DNA of 64,000 nucleotides from Paraburkholderia madseniana (GCF_009690905.1 NZ_VOSW01000012.1:62001-126000); one strand, 5' to 3'. Counted from the stretch's first letter, positions 16,413 to 25,940 are shown. Notes: a model not told the origin generated them from the sequence alone. Numbers and translations are program-made.

Positions 16413-18953
16413 ATGAAAATCATCGTTATCGGTCACGGGATGGTCGGCCACAAACTGGTCGAATGCCTGGCGCAAGACGCGGCGCATGGGCTCGACATCA
16501 CCGTGCTGTGCGAGGAATCACGCCCGGCGTACGACCGCGTGCACCTGTCCGAATTCTTCGCGGGTAAGACGGCGGACGATCTGTCGCTCGTCGAGCCGGG
16601 TTTCTTCGAGCGCCAGAACGTCTTGCTGAAGCTCAATGCAAAAGCCGTGGCGATCGATCGCGACGCGCGCACCGTAACGGTATCGACCGGTGAAACCTTG
16701 CCGTACGACAAGCTGGTGTTCGCTACGGGTTCCTATCCATTCGTGCCGCCCGTGCAAGGCCGCGAACGCGCGGACTGCTTTGTCTACCGCACCATTGACG
16801 ACCTCGAAGCGATGCAGGAATGCGGTGCCCGTTCGAAGACCGGTACGGTGGTCGGCGGCGGCCTGCTCGGTCTCGAATGCGCGAAGGCGTTGCGCGACAT
16901 GGGGCTCGAAACGCACGTGGTCGAGTTCGCACCGCGCCTGATGGCGGTGCAAGTCGACGAAGGCGGCGGCCGCGTGCTGCGCGCCAAGATCGAAGAGCTG
17001 GGTGTGACGGTGCACACGCAGAAGAACACCTCGGCGATTGTCGATGGCGAGACGGGCACGCATCGCATGCAATTCGCGGACGGCAGTCACCTCGACACCG
17101 ACATGATCGTGTTCTCTGCGGGCATTCGTCCGCGTGACGACCTCGCGCGTCAAAGCGGCCTTGCGCTCGGCGAACGCGGCGGCATCGTGATCGACAACGC
17201 GTGCCGCACCAGCGACTCGCACATCTACGCGATCGGCGAGTGCGCGCTGTGGGAGGGCAAGCTGTTCGGCCTCGTCGCGCCCGGCTACGAGATGGCACGC
17301 GCGGTGGCGAAGCAACTGCACGGCGACTCGGCGGAATTCGCCGGTGCCGACATGAGCACCAAGTTGAAGCTGATGGGCGTGGACGTCGCGAGCATCGGCG
17401 ACGCGCATGGCAGCACGCCAGGCAGCCGCGCCTATCAGTTCAGCGACGAACGCAAGCAGGTCTACAAGAAGCTGGTCGTGTCCGAATGCGGCAAGTATCT
17501 GCTCGGCGGCGTGATGGTCGGCGATGCGAGCGAATACGGCACGCTGCTGCAGATGATGCTGAACCGGATCGAGTTGCCGGCGTCGCCCGAATTCCTGATC
17601 CTGCCGTCGTCCGACGGTCAGGCGAAACCGGCGCTCGGCGTCGAGGCATTGCCCGCCGGCGCGCAAATCTGTTCGTGCAACAACGTCTCGAAGGGTGACC
17701 TCTGTGCCGCCGTGTGCGCGGGCGCGACCGACATCGGCGCCTTGAAGTGCGCGACCCAGGCCGGCACGTCGTGCGGCGGCTGCGTGCCGCTCGTCACGCA
17801 GGTGATGAAGGCCGAGATGAAAAAGCAGGGCCTCGCGGTCAACAACCACGTGTGCGAGCACTTCCCGTATTCGCGCCAGGAGTTGTATCACCTCGTGCGC
17901 GTGGAGGGCGTGCGCAGCTTCGGCGAGTTGCTGTCGAAGCATGGCCACGGCCTCGGCTGCGATATCTGCAAACCGGCGGTGGCAAGCATTCTTGCGTCGT
18001 GCTGGAACGAATTCGTGCTGAAGAAGGAGCACGCGGCGCTGCAGGACACTAACGATTACTACCTCGCCAACATCCAGCGCGACGGCACCTATTCGGTCGT
18101 GCCGCGTATGGCCGGCGGCGAAGTGACGCCGGACGGATTGATCGCCGTCGGCCAGGTGGCGAAGAAGTACGGCCTCTACACCAAGATCACCGGCGGTCAG
18201 CGAGTCGATCTGTTCGGTGCTCGCGTCGAACAACTGCCGTTCATCTGGGAAGAATTGATTGCGGCCGGTTTCGAATCGGGCCATGCGTACGGCAAATCGC
18301 TGCGCACCGTTAAGTCGTGCGTCGGCTCGACGTGGTGCCGTTACGGTGTCGGCGATTCGGTGGGCCTCGCGGTTGAACTCGAGAATCGCTACAAAGGCCT
18401 GCGCACACCGCACAAGATCAAGTTCGGCGTATCCGGCTGCACTCGCGAATGCGCGGAGGCACAGGGCAAGGACGTCGGCATCATCGCCACCGAGAAGGGC
18501 TGGAACCTCTACGTGTGCGGCAACGGCGGGATGAAGCCCCGCCATGCCGAACTGCTTGCCTCGGACCTCGATAAGGAAACGCTGGTGCGCTACATCGACC
18601 GCTTCCTGATGTTCTACGTGCGCACCGCGGACCGTCTGCAACGCACCAGCGTATGGCGCGACAACCTCGAAGGCGGGCTCGACTATCTGATCGATGTGGT
18701 CGTGAACGATCACCTGGGTGTGGCCGCGGAACTCGAAGCGGAAATGCAGCACGTGGTCGACACCTACGAATGCGAATGGAAGAAGGCCGTCACCGATCCT
18801 GAAACGCGCAAGCGCTTCCGTCACTTCGTCAACAGCGGCGAGCCGGACAGCAATGTCGCCTTCGTCGAGGAGCGCGGTCAGATCCGGCCCGCGACGGTGG
18901 TCGAGCGCCGATCGAAGCTCGCTTCGATTCCTGTGGTTGCCGAAACCGTTTGA
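16413..18953 (+). CDS. nirB: Assimilatory nitrite reductase [NAD(P)H] large subunit
   Basis: The 846-residue product reduces nitrite to ammonium in the cytoplasm. Order of domains: an FAD/NAD(P)H pyridine-nucleotide reductase (MKIIVIGHGMVG at 1-12, FATGSYPFVPP, GGGLLGLE); a BFD-like [2Fe-2S] region with CSCNNVSKGDLC and SCGGC at about 420-465; then the ferredoxin-like and sirohaem/[4Fe-4S] domain with CVGSTWC (about 636-642) and SGCTREC (about 676-680). The C-x5-C and C-x3-C cluster ligands are both present. The ATG at 16413 has TTGAGGAAG upstream; the open frame back to 16218 is leader DNA. nirD follows after 35 bases. Confidence 0.95.
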   Translation: MKIIVIGHGMVGHKLVECLAQDAAHGLDITVLCEESRPAYDRVHLSEFFAGKTADDLSLVEPGFFERQNVLLKLNAKAVAIDRDARTVTVSTGETLPYDKLVFATGSYPFVPPVQGRERADCFVYRTIDDLEAMQECGARSKTGTVVGGGLLGLECAKALRDMGLETHVVEFAPRLMAVQVDEGGGRVLRAKIEELGVTVHTQKNTSAIVDGETGTHRMQFADGSHLDTDMIVFSAGIRPRDDLARQSGLALGERGGIVIDNACRTSDSHIYAIGECALWEGKLFGLVAPGYEMARAVAKQLHGDSAEFAGADMSTKLKLMGVDVASIGDAHGSTPGSRAYQFSDERKQVYKKLVVSECGKYLLGGVMVGDASEYGTLLQMMLNRIELPASPEFLILPSSDGQAKPALGVEALPAGAQICSCNNVSKGDLCAAVCAGATDIGALKCATQAGTSCGGCVPLVTQVMKAEMKKQGLAVNNHVCEHFPYSRQELYHLVRVEGVRSFGELLSKHGHGLGCDICKPAVASILASCWNEFVLKKEHAALQDTNDYYLANIQRDGTYSVVPRMAGGEVTPDGLIAVGQVAKKYGLYTKITGGQRVDLFGARVEQLPFIWEELIAAGFESGHAYGKSLRTVKSCVGSTWCRYGVGDSVGLAVELENRYKGLRTPHKIKFGVSGCTRECAEAQGKDVGIIATEKGWNLYVCGNGGMKPRHAELLASDLDKETLVRYIDRFLMFYVRTADRLQRTSVWRDNLEGGLDYLIDVVVNDHLGVAAELEAEMQHVVDTYECEWKKAVTDPETRKRFRHFVNSGEPDSNVAFVEERGQIRPATVVERRSKLASIPVVAETV

Positions 18954-18988
18954 TTCTTTTTTCGCGTTATTCACCGAGGACTTCCGCC

Positions 18989-19342
18989 ATGAACCTTGAC
19001 CGCCTTCCGCTTGCCTGGACGCCGATTTGCCCGCTCGACGAGATCGTCCCCAACACGGGCGTGTGCGCACTCGTCAACGGCGAACAGGTGGCGGTGTTTC
19101 ATGTGAGCAACGGCGACGCGGACACCGTCGTGTATGCGATCGAAAACTACGATCCGGGCTCGCAGGCGGCTGTGCTCTCGCGTGGGCTGATCGGCAATCT
19201 CGGCGAGCGCCTCGTCGTCGCTTCGCCGATCTACAAGCATCACTTCGATCTGCGCACCGGCGAGTGCCTCGAAACACCGGCGTATTCCGTCAGCGCGTTC
19301 AACGCACGGGTGGAAAACGGGCAGGTGTGGGTCGCGGTGTGA
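18989..19342 (+). CDS. nirD: Nitrite reductase small subunit
   Basis: This 117-residue Rieske-fold protein partners NirB. It has the family pieces 'WTPICPLDEIVPNTGVCALV' and 'YKHHFDLRTGECLETP'. As in other proteobacterial NirD proteins, the Cys-x-His pairs that would hold a Rieske cluster are absent, so it is probably structural. CGAGGA lies about eight bases before the ATG. It sits between nirB and the nitrate reductase gene, with 35 and 48 bases on either side, so all three should share one transcript. Confidence 0.9.
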   Translation: MNLDRLPLAWTPICPLDEIVPNTGVCALVNGEQVAVFHVSNGDADTVVYAIENYDPGSQAAVLSRGLIGNLGERLVVASPIYKHHFDLRTGECLETPAYSVSAFNARVENGQVWVAV

Positions 19343-19390
19343 GTCACTGATTTTTTGTCAACCTTCTCTTCTCGAACGACGTCGCTTGCC

Positions 19391-22300
19391 ATGTCCTCCA
19401 CTAGCGTAAAAACCGTGTGCCCCTACTGCGGCGTTGGCTGCGGAATGGTGCTGCACGTCGAGGACGGGCAGGTCGTCAAGATCTCCGGCGATAAAGAGCA
19501 TCCGGCCAATTTCGGACGGCTCTGCACGAAGGGCCAGTCGGCGCACGTCGCGTTGCGCAAGTCGGGCCGTCTGGAAGGCGCGTTCGTGCGTCATGCACGC
19601 GACCAGGATCCGACGCCGCTGCCGATGGCGCAGGCGATCAGCACCACGGCGGCGCGTTTGCGCGGCCTGCTCGACGAACACGGACCGGACGCGCTTTCGT
19701 TCTACGTATCGGGACAGATGTCGGTCGAGGCGCAGTACCTCGTCAACAAGCTCGCCAAGGGCTTTGTTGGCACCAACAACATCGAATCGAATTCGCGTCT
19801 GTGTATGGCGAGCGCAGGCAGCGGCTACAAGCTTTCGCTCGGCGCGGACGGCCCGCCGGGATCGTACGAAGACATCGATCATGCCGACCTGTTCTTCGTG
19901 ATCGGCGCGAATATGGCCGACTGTCACCCGATTCTGTTCCTGCGGATAATGGATCGCGTGAAGGCGGGTGCGAAACTGATTGTGGTCGATCCGCGCCGCA
20001 ATACGACGGCGGACAAGGCCGATCTCTTTCTGCAGATCAAGCCGGGCACCGATCTGGCGTTGCTGAACGGCTTGCTGCATTTGCTGCATGAAAACGGCCA
20101 CACGGATGCGGCTTTTATTGCGGACTTCACCGAAGGCTGGGACGGAATGCCCGTTTTCCTCGCGGACTACACGCCGGAAAATGTGTCGGCGATTACCGGT
20201 CTTTCTGTAGAAAACATCCGTCAGGCCGCGCAAATGATCGGCGCCGCGCCGGAGTGGATCAGTTGTTGGACCATGGGCCTGAATCAAAGCACGCATGGCA
20301 CGTGGCACACGAATGCGATCTGCAATCTGCATCTGGCGACGGGCAAGATCTGCCGCCGTGGCAGTGGACCGTTCTCGCTGACCGGGCAGCCCAATGCGAT
20401 GGGCGGCCGAGAAATGGGGTACATGGGGCCCGGTTTGCCGGGGCAACGTTCCGTGCTGGTCGAAGAAGACCGCGTGTTTATCGAAGATCTGTGGGGCATT
20501 CCGAAGGGTACGCTGAAGACTGAAGTGGGCAATGGCACGATCGATATGTTCACTCGCATGGCTGCGGGCGAGATCAAGGCGTGCTGGATCATCTGCACGA
20601 ATCCGGTGGCGAGCGTTGCGAACCGTCAGAACGCGATCGCTGGTTTGCGCGCGGCCGAGCTCGTGATTTCACAGGATGCCTTCCTTGACACCGAGACCAA
20701 CCGTTACGCCGATGTGCTGTTGCCCGGCGCGCTGTGGGCCGAAGCTGAAGGTGTGATGATCAACTCCGAGCGCAACCTGACGCTGATGCGAAAGGGCATC
20801 GAACCGCCGGGCGCTGCGTTGGCGGATTGGCAGATCATCGCGCGTGTCGCGTGTGAAATGGGTTTCGCCGATGCGTTTGCCTATGCGAGCGCCGAGGAAG
20901 TGTTCGCAGAGATCACCCGTGCATCGAATCCGAAAACGGGTTACGACCTGCGCGGCGCGAGCTATCGCCGTCTGATGGAAACACCGCTGCAATGGCCGCT
21001 TGCTTCCGACGGCGCAGCAGACCGCAATCCCATTCGCTACATCAACGACGGCGTCAGCCAGACGCTGAAGGAACGGCCCGACGGCAGCCTTCCGCGGCTC
21101 GTGTTCCCGACCGCAAGCGGCAAAGCGGTGTTCTTTGCCCGCGCCTTTGCAGCCCCGGCCGAATTGCCCGATCGGGAATTTCCGATCGTGTTAAACACGG
21201 GCCGCTTGCAGCATCAATGGCACACCATGACCAAGACCGGCAAGGTCGCGATGCTCAACAAGCTGAACCCGGGCCCGTTCGTCGAGATTCATCCCGAAGA
21301 CGCTGCCACGCTTGGCATCAAGGCAAAAGATCCGGTTGAAATCCGTTCGCGCCGCGGACGTGCCGTGTTGCCGGCGGTCGTCACGGAGCGCGTGCAAGCA
21401 GGGAACTGCTTCGCGCCGATGCACTGGAACGACGTCTTCGGCGACGACCTGTGCATCAACGCCGTCACCAGCGATGCAATCGATCCGATCTCGCAGCAAC
21501 CCGAACTCAAGTTCTGTGCGGTCGCGCTGAGCCCGGTTGCGCTCGACGTCATCGAGCCGGTTTCGAATGCGGATGACGAGACGCTCATCGATGCGCCTGC
21601 CGCTGCAGTCGACCCGGCGACAGCAAGTGCTATATCGGCGAACACCGAGGAACTGGAAATGCCCCGCATCAATGCATTGACTAGCCTGTTGCAGCTTCCG
21701 CAGACACTCGCGCCTTCGTTCACGGAAACCGAGCGGGCGTATCTTGCCGGTTTCGTCAGTGGCCTGCGTTCGGCCGAAGGACAGGGCATCGACAGCGTGC
21801 CGGTCCTTCCGGCAGGCGCGCCGTTCGATCCGGTGAACCGCTTGTATGTGGACGGTTTGCTGGCCGGACTCTATAGCCGCAGCGGAACCCATGCGGCCGC
21901 GCCGGCAGGTGCGCTTGCCGCACCGCATTCTGAAGCGGCGCATGCGTCCAGTGTGCGCATCTTGCGCGTGCGGCCCAAAGTGACCTTGCTGTGGGCCTCG
22001 CAAACCGGCAACACGGAATCGCTGACCGAGCGTTATGCCACGCGTCTGATGGAGTCGGGCTTCGAAATCCGCACGTCGTGTATGGCGGACTACCAGGTGT
22101 CTGCGCTCGCTAAAGCGCAATACGTGCTGCTGATGTCGAGCACCTTCGGCGACGGCGATCCGCCCGATAACGCGCAAGGTTTCTGGTCCCAACTGGCCAG
22201 CGACGCGGCGCCTCGTCTCGATGGTCTGCGCTACGCGGTGCTCGCGCTGGGCGATCGCAACTACGATCAATTTTGCGGCCACGGGCGTCGTCTGGATGAG

Positions 22301-23593
22301 CGTCTCGCCGCGCAAGGCGCGCTGCGTCTGATGGATCGCGTCGACTGCGACAGCGAGTATCAGGAGAATGCCGACGCGTGGCTCGAAAGCATCATCCTGC
22401 GCATCAAGGAAGAAGATGCGGCGCTGCACGCAGTGCCGCCGGGCGGCATGATCAATGCCGTGGTGCCCGGCGCCGTACCGACCAAAACGCGTCCGGCTGC
22501 CTCGCGGCTCGTCAGGAATCTGCAACTAAATAAGCAGGGCGCAGCCAAGGATACGCGCTACTTCTCCTTGAGCACGGGCGACTCGGGTCTCGAATACGAA
22601 GCCGGCGATGCGCTGGGCGTATGGCCGAGCAATTGTCCTCAACTGGTAGACGAATTGATCAGCCTGAGCGGCCTGAGCGCCGACGCCGCGGTCAATGTGT
22701 CCGGTGTGGGCGACATGCGCCTCGCCGACGCGCTCGCCAAGCACTACGAAATCGCGCGCCCCAGCCCTGACTCACTGGCATTCATCGCTGCCCGAAGCAG
22801 CAACGGCGCATTGCGCGATCTGTTGACGCCGGCACGCAAATCCGATCTCAAACAATGGTTGTGGGGCCAACAACTCGCCGACGTACTCCACGAATTTCCC
22901 GTGGACCTGACGGCCACCGAATTGACCGGCATGCTCAAGCGCCTGCAGCCGCGTTTGTATTCGATTGCGTCGAGTCCGAAAGCACATCCTGGCGAAGTTC
23001 ATCTGACGGTTGCCGCGGTTCGCTATAGCAATGGCCGCCGCCATCGCAAGGGCGTGTCGTCGACGTTCCTCGCCGATCGCGCCGGCGACGTGAATGTGCC
23101 GGTATTCGTGCAGAAATCCGCACACTTTCGGCCTCCTCATAGTTCTGACACACCGATCATCATGGTCGGTCCGGGAACCGGCGTTGCACCGTTTCGCGGC
23201 TTTCTGCACGAGCGGCGTGCACGCGGTGACAAGGGGCGCAATTGGCTGTTCTTCGGCGAGCAACATGCGGCCACCGATTTCTACTATCGCGACGAACTGG
23301 AAGCGATGCGTGACAGCGGTGTGCTGACCCGGCTCGACGTCGCTTTCTCGCGCGATCAAACGGAAAAGATCTATGTGCAGGACCGCATGCGCGAGCAGGG
23401 TGCGCAAGTGTGGGCATGGCTCGAAGAAGGTGCGCATTTCTACGTTTGCGGCGACGCAAACCGGATGGCCAGAGACGTCGACGCGACGCTCAGGCATGTG
23501 GTTGCTCAGCACGGTGGCATGAGCGAAGAAAAAGCCGCCGAGTATGTGGGGCGTTTAGCGCAAGAAAAGCGCTATGCACGCGACGTTTATTGA
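19391..23593 (+). CDS. Assimilatory nitrate reductase fused to CysJ-like flavoprotein reductase
   Basis: The 1400-residue protein joins two enzymes. Residues 1 to about 700 form a molybdopterin-guanine-dinucleotide nitrate reductase (NasA/NapA type), with [4Fe-4S] ligands Cys10, Cys13, Cys17 and Cys45 and the C-terminal molybdopterin-binding part ('NTGRLQHQWHTMTKTGKV'). A linker is followed from about 757 by a CysJ-like N-terminal stretch. Then come a flavodoxin domain (LLWASQTGNTES, from about 862), an FAD domain (RLYSIASSPKAHPGEVHLTV) and an NADPH domain (GPGTGVAPFRGFL, CGDANRMARDV). It could thus take electrons directly from NADPH to reduce nitrate to nitrite. A TTG at 19355 gives 12 more residues; the ATG at 19391 is preferred. 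Third gene of the nirBD operon. Confidence 0.93.
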   Translation: MSSTSVKTVCPYCGVGCGMVLHVEDGQVVKISGDKEHPANFGRLCTKGQSAHVALRKSGRLEGAFVRHARDQDPTPLPMAQAISTTAARLRGLLDEHGPDALSFYVSGQMSVEAQYLVNKLAKGFVGTNNIESNSRLCMASAGSGYKLSLGADGPPGSYEDIDHADLFFVIGANMADCHPILFLRIMDRVKAGAKLIVVDPRRNTTADKADLFLQIKPGTDLALLNGLLHLLHENGHTDAAFIADFTEGWDGMPVFLADYTPENVSAITGLSVENIRQAAQMIGAAPEWISCWTMGLNQSTHGTWHTNAICNLHLATGKICRRGSGPFSLTGQPNAMGGREMGYMGPGLPGQRSVLVEEDRVFIEDLWGIPKGTLKTEVGNGTIDMFTRMAAGEIKACWIICTNPVASVANRQNAIAGLRAAELVISQDAFLDTETNRYADVLLPGALWAEAEGVMINSERNLTLMRKGIEPPGAALADWQIIARVACEMGFADAFAYASAEEVFAEITRASNPKTGYDLRGASYRRLMETPLQWPLASDGAADRNPIRYINDGVSQTLKERPDGSLPRLVFPTASGKAVFFARAFAAPAELPDREFPIVLNTGRLQHQWHTMTKTGKVAMLNKLNPGPFVEIHPEDAATLGIKAKDPVEIRSRRGRAVLPAVVTERVQAGNCFAPMHWNDVFGDDLCINAVTSDAIDPISQQPELKFCAVALSPVALDVIEPVSNADDETLIDAPAAAVDPATASAISANTEELEMPRINALTSLLQLPQTLAPSFTETERAYLAGFVSGLRSAEGQGIDSVPVLPAGAPFDPVNRLYVDGLLAGLYSRSGTHAAAPAGALAAPHSEAAHASSVRILRVRPKVTLLWASQTGNTESLTERYATRLMESGFEIRTSCMADYQVSALAKAQYVLLMSSTFGDGDPPDNAQGFWSQLASDAAPRLDGLRYAVLALGDRNYDQFCGHGRRLDERLAAQGALRLMDRVDCDSEYQENADAWLESIILRIKEEDAALHAVPPGGMINAVVPGAVPTKTRPAASRLVRNLQLNKQGAAKDTRYFSLSTGDSGLEYEAGDALGVWPSNCPQLVDELISLSGLSADAAVNVSGVGDMRLADALAKHYEIARPSPDSLAFIAARSSNGALRDLLTPARKSDLKQWLWGQQLADVLHEFPVDLTATELTGMLKRLQPRLYSIASSPKAHPGEVHLTVAAVRYSNGRRHRKGVSSTFLADRAGDVNVPVFVQKSAHFRPPHSSDTPIIMVGPGTGVAPFRGFLHERRARGDKGRNWLFFGEQHAATDFYYRDELEAMRDSGVLTRLDVAFSRDQTEKIYVQDRMREQGAQVWAWLEEGAHFYVCGDANRMARDVDATLRHVVAQHGGMSEEKAAEYVGRLAQEKRYARDVY

Positions 23594-23670
23594 TTTTTGA
23601 AGCGGCCGGCACGGTCGCGGCATCACAGTTTCAACGAGTACGCAGTCAAGCTTCAGAAGCAGAGTCCGGA

Positions 23671-23687
23671 TGGCATGAAGGTTGCAT
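23671..23687 (+). promoter_or_regulatory. Probable sigma-54 promoter of the nitrate transporter gene
   Basis: TGGCATG, four bases, TTGCA follows the RpoN pattern with the GG and GC pairs 12 bases apart (23672 and 23684). Only the T in place of C in GGCAC departs from consensus. It lies 111 bases before the transporter ATG, in the intergenic gap. Confidence 0.65.
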
Positions 23688-23797
23688 GTTCAGACCGGTA
23701 TTCAACATCGTGACCGTTCCGGTGCGCAGTGATTCAGCGCAAAGTACCAGCGCCGCGCACCAGGTTAGCAAACAATCAGCATATTTGAGGATGCCGA

Positions 23798-25165
23798 ATG
23801 AAAAACGTGATGAGCTCCCTAAAGAGTGGGGACTGGCGCGCACTAGTGGCGTGTTTTCTCTATTTCGACACCGGCTTCACCGTTTGGGTGTTGTACGGGC
23901 CGCTCGCGCCGTTCATCAGCAAGAGCGTTGCAATGACGCCTGCGCAGCAAGGTTTGCTGGTCGCCGTGCCGGTGCTGTCGGCAGCGATCCTGCGCGTGAC
24001 GCTCGGTAATCTCTATCAATCCGCGCATGGCAAGCGCATCGCGCTGATGGGCGTATTGCTGTCGGCGGTGCCGACGATCGTGCTGCCGTTGTTGCCGTTC
24101 GTGCCGTCGTACACCTTGCTGCTGGTGCTCGGCGTGTTCCTCGGCGTGGGTGGGGCGAGCTTCGCGGTGGCGCTGCCGATGGCCGGCAGCAACTATCCGC
24201 CGAAGGTGCAGGGTCTGGTGCTGGGTCTGGCCGCAGCCGGCAACATCGGCGCGGTGCTCGACGGCTTCCTGTTCCCGCAACTGGCGACGCACTACGGCTG
24301 GCAAATGGCGACCGCAGGCGCACTCCCGTTGCTCGCGATTGCCGCGATCACGCTGTACTTCTGGGCCAACGATTCCGGTATCAAATCCGGCAGTGTGCTG
24401 CGCGCATTCGGCAGCTTCGCGGTGACGCTCGTCGGTTTGATCGTGCTCGTGCTGCTGGTCGAAGCGGGCGTGTTCGGCTCCGGCAAGACCGGTGTGCTGC
24501 TGTTGCCGGTGATCGGTGCGCTGCTGGCGATCGCGGTGCTGCCCAAGCGCTATCGCTCGGTACTGTCTGAGCGCGACACGTGGGCGATCATGCTGGTGTA
24601 CAGCATCACGTTCGGGGGGTTTGTCGGCATGTCTTCGTATGTTTCGCTGCTGCTGACCAACCTGTATCAGCTGTCGAAGATCGACGCGGGCCTGTTCATG
24701 GCGCTGCTTGCCGCGACCGGCGCGATCGTGCGGCCGCTCGGCGGCCTGATCGCCGACAAGGTGTCGGGTGTTCGCGCGTTGACCTTCCTGCTGGCGGTCA
24801 TTTCGCTGTGCGACTTCGTTTTTGCTGCCGCGATGCCGTCGATGGTGGGCGGGATTGTGCTGCTGCTGTGCCTGTACGTGGCCTTCGGTCTTGGCAATGG
24901 CGCGACCTTCCAGTTGGTGCCGCATCGCTGGGCCGGCCGCACCGGTTTGATGTCGGGCATCGTCGGCGCCGCGGGCGGCATCGGTGGATTCTATCTGCCG
25001 GTCGTGATGGGCATCGCGAAGGAAAGCACGGGCAGCTATCAGATGGGCTTCGCGACCTTCGGCGCGCTGGCGGCTTGCGCGTTCCTCGCGATCGTCGCGC
25101 TGCGCCGTCCGTGGATGGCGTGGTCGATGCACAGCAATGTGATGCACGTGCACGCAACGGAGTAA
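23798..25165 (+). CDS. Nitrate/nitrite transporter of the major facilitator superfamily (NarK/NasA-like)
   Basis: The 455-residue protein has about 12 membrane helices and the nitrate-porter signatures: 'PLAPFI', a first signature near 'VALPMAGSNYPPKVQGLVLG', and a second glycine-rich one near 'GLMSGIVGAAGGIGGFYLP'. It imports nitrate (perhaps exchanging nitrite) across the inner membrane. TTGAGGAT lies a few bases before the ATG. It follows the nirBD-nitrate reductase operon with a 204-base gap that holds its own sigma-54 promoter, so it can be transcribed separately under nitrogen limitation. Basic residues in the first helix region match the family only loosely by eye. Confidence 0.9.
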   Translation: MKNVMSSLKSGDWRALVACFLYFDTGFTVWVLYGPLAPFISKSVAMTPAQQGLLVAVPVLSAAILRVTLGNLYQSAHGKRIALMGVLLSAVPTIVLPLLPFVPSYTLLLVLGVFLGVGGASFAVALPMAGSNYPPKVQGLVLGLAAAGNIGAVLDGFLFPQLATHYGWQMATAGALPLLAIAAITLYFWANDSGIKSGSVLRAFGSFAVTLVGLIVLVLLVEAGVFGSGKTGVLLLPVIGALLAIAVLPKRYRSVLSERDTWAIMLVYSITFGGFVGMSSYVSLLLTNLYQLSKIDAGLFMALLAATGAIVRPLGGLIADKVSGVRALTFLLAVISLCDFVFAAAMPSMVGGIVLLLCLYVAFGLGNGATFQLVPHRWAGRTGLMSGIVGAAGGIGGFYLPVVMGIAKESTGSYQMGFATFGALAACAFLAIVALRRPWMAWSMHSNVMHVHATE

Positions 25166-25265
25166 TGCAATTCGGTATCCACACCGCTGCGTGTCTGCCG
25201 ATGGCGGTCACGCGGCGCGGATGCCGGTCAGAGCGAAGAGGTCAATCGAATCATAAGCAGATGAC

Positions 25266-25940
25266 ATGAGCATTACGAAAGATCGGGTTCAAGCACCGCC
25301 GTCCGAAGCGGACGTCTCCAGCGAGGTATTGAGCTCGTTGATCAACATGGCGGGCCGTCAACGGATGCTGTCGCAGCGCATCGCGTTGCAGTCGATGTTG
25401 GCGTTTCAACAGTTCGACGGTGCGATGGTGATCGCGCGGGAGACCTTGCGTACGTTTTCAGACAGCCACACGGCGCTGGTGCAAGGCCGCGACGGCTTGC
25501 CCGGACTGTTCTCGCCGGCGTTGCGCGAAGCTTTTCACGGCAGCGGGAACGTTGCGAAGAAGATCACGGACTTTATCGCGCTGGCCTCGGTGGCGTTGGA
25601 AGCGATCGAACGCGGCTCGCCGCGCGCCAATGAAGCACTGAACGCGTTGATCGGTTCCGTCGATCCGTTGCTGATGCATCTGCACACCGTGACCGCTGTC
25701 TACGAGCAGGAAAGCCGGCGCATTGCGCGGGCGCAGAAGAAGGGCCAGCAGGATCTCATCGAGCGGATCAAAGCGATCGCAAAGGAAGCACATATTGTCT
25801 CGTTCAACGGCCAGATCGTGGCGAGCCGCTCGAATGTGACTGGCCGGGAGTTCGCCGTGATAGCGGGCGTGATGACTTCCATCACCAAGGAACTTGAGGC
25901 TGTGGTGAGCGCGTTTGTGCAGAAGACGTCGGCGGGATAA
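25266..25940 (+). CDS. Soluble NIT/PilJ-N-like sensor with degenerate chemoreceptor tip
   Basis: This 224-residue protein has no signal peptide or membrane helix. Residues 24-45 contain SLINMAGRQRMLSQRIALQ, a close match to the P-box (nitrate-binding helix) of NarX, NarQ and PilJ N-terminal domains. The rest of the first 150 residues is helical. Residues 165-212 resemble the signalling hairpin tip of methyl-accepting chemotaxis proteins (IKAIAKEAHIVSFNGQIVAS, then GREFAVIAGVM), but with several conserved residues changed. There is no kinase, GGDEF or HTH domain. It lies 100 bases after the nitrate transporter, on the same strand. I infer a cytoplasmic nitrate sensor that works by protein contact; the partner is unknown. 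Confidence 0.75.
   Translation: MSITKDRVQAPPSEADVSSEVLSSLINMAGRQRMLSQRIALQSMLAFQQFDGAMVIARETLRTFSDSHTALVQGRDGLPGLFSPALREAFHGSGNVAKKITDFIALASVALEAIERGSPRANEALNALIGSVDPLLMHLHTVTAVYEQESRRIARAQKKGQQDLIERIKAIAKEAHIVSFNGQIVASRSNVTGREFAVIAGVMTSITKELEAVVSAFVQKTSAG

Noticed and set aside
16518..19070. 850-codon open frame on the minus strand, opposite nirB
   Set aside because: It lies entirely over a clear nirB gene and has a His/Arg-rich composition typical of antisense of GC-rich coding DNA; no family pattern.
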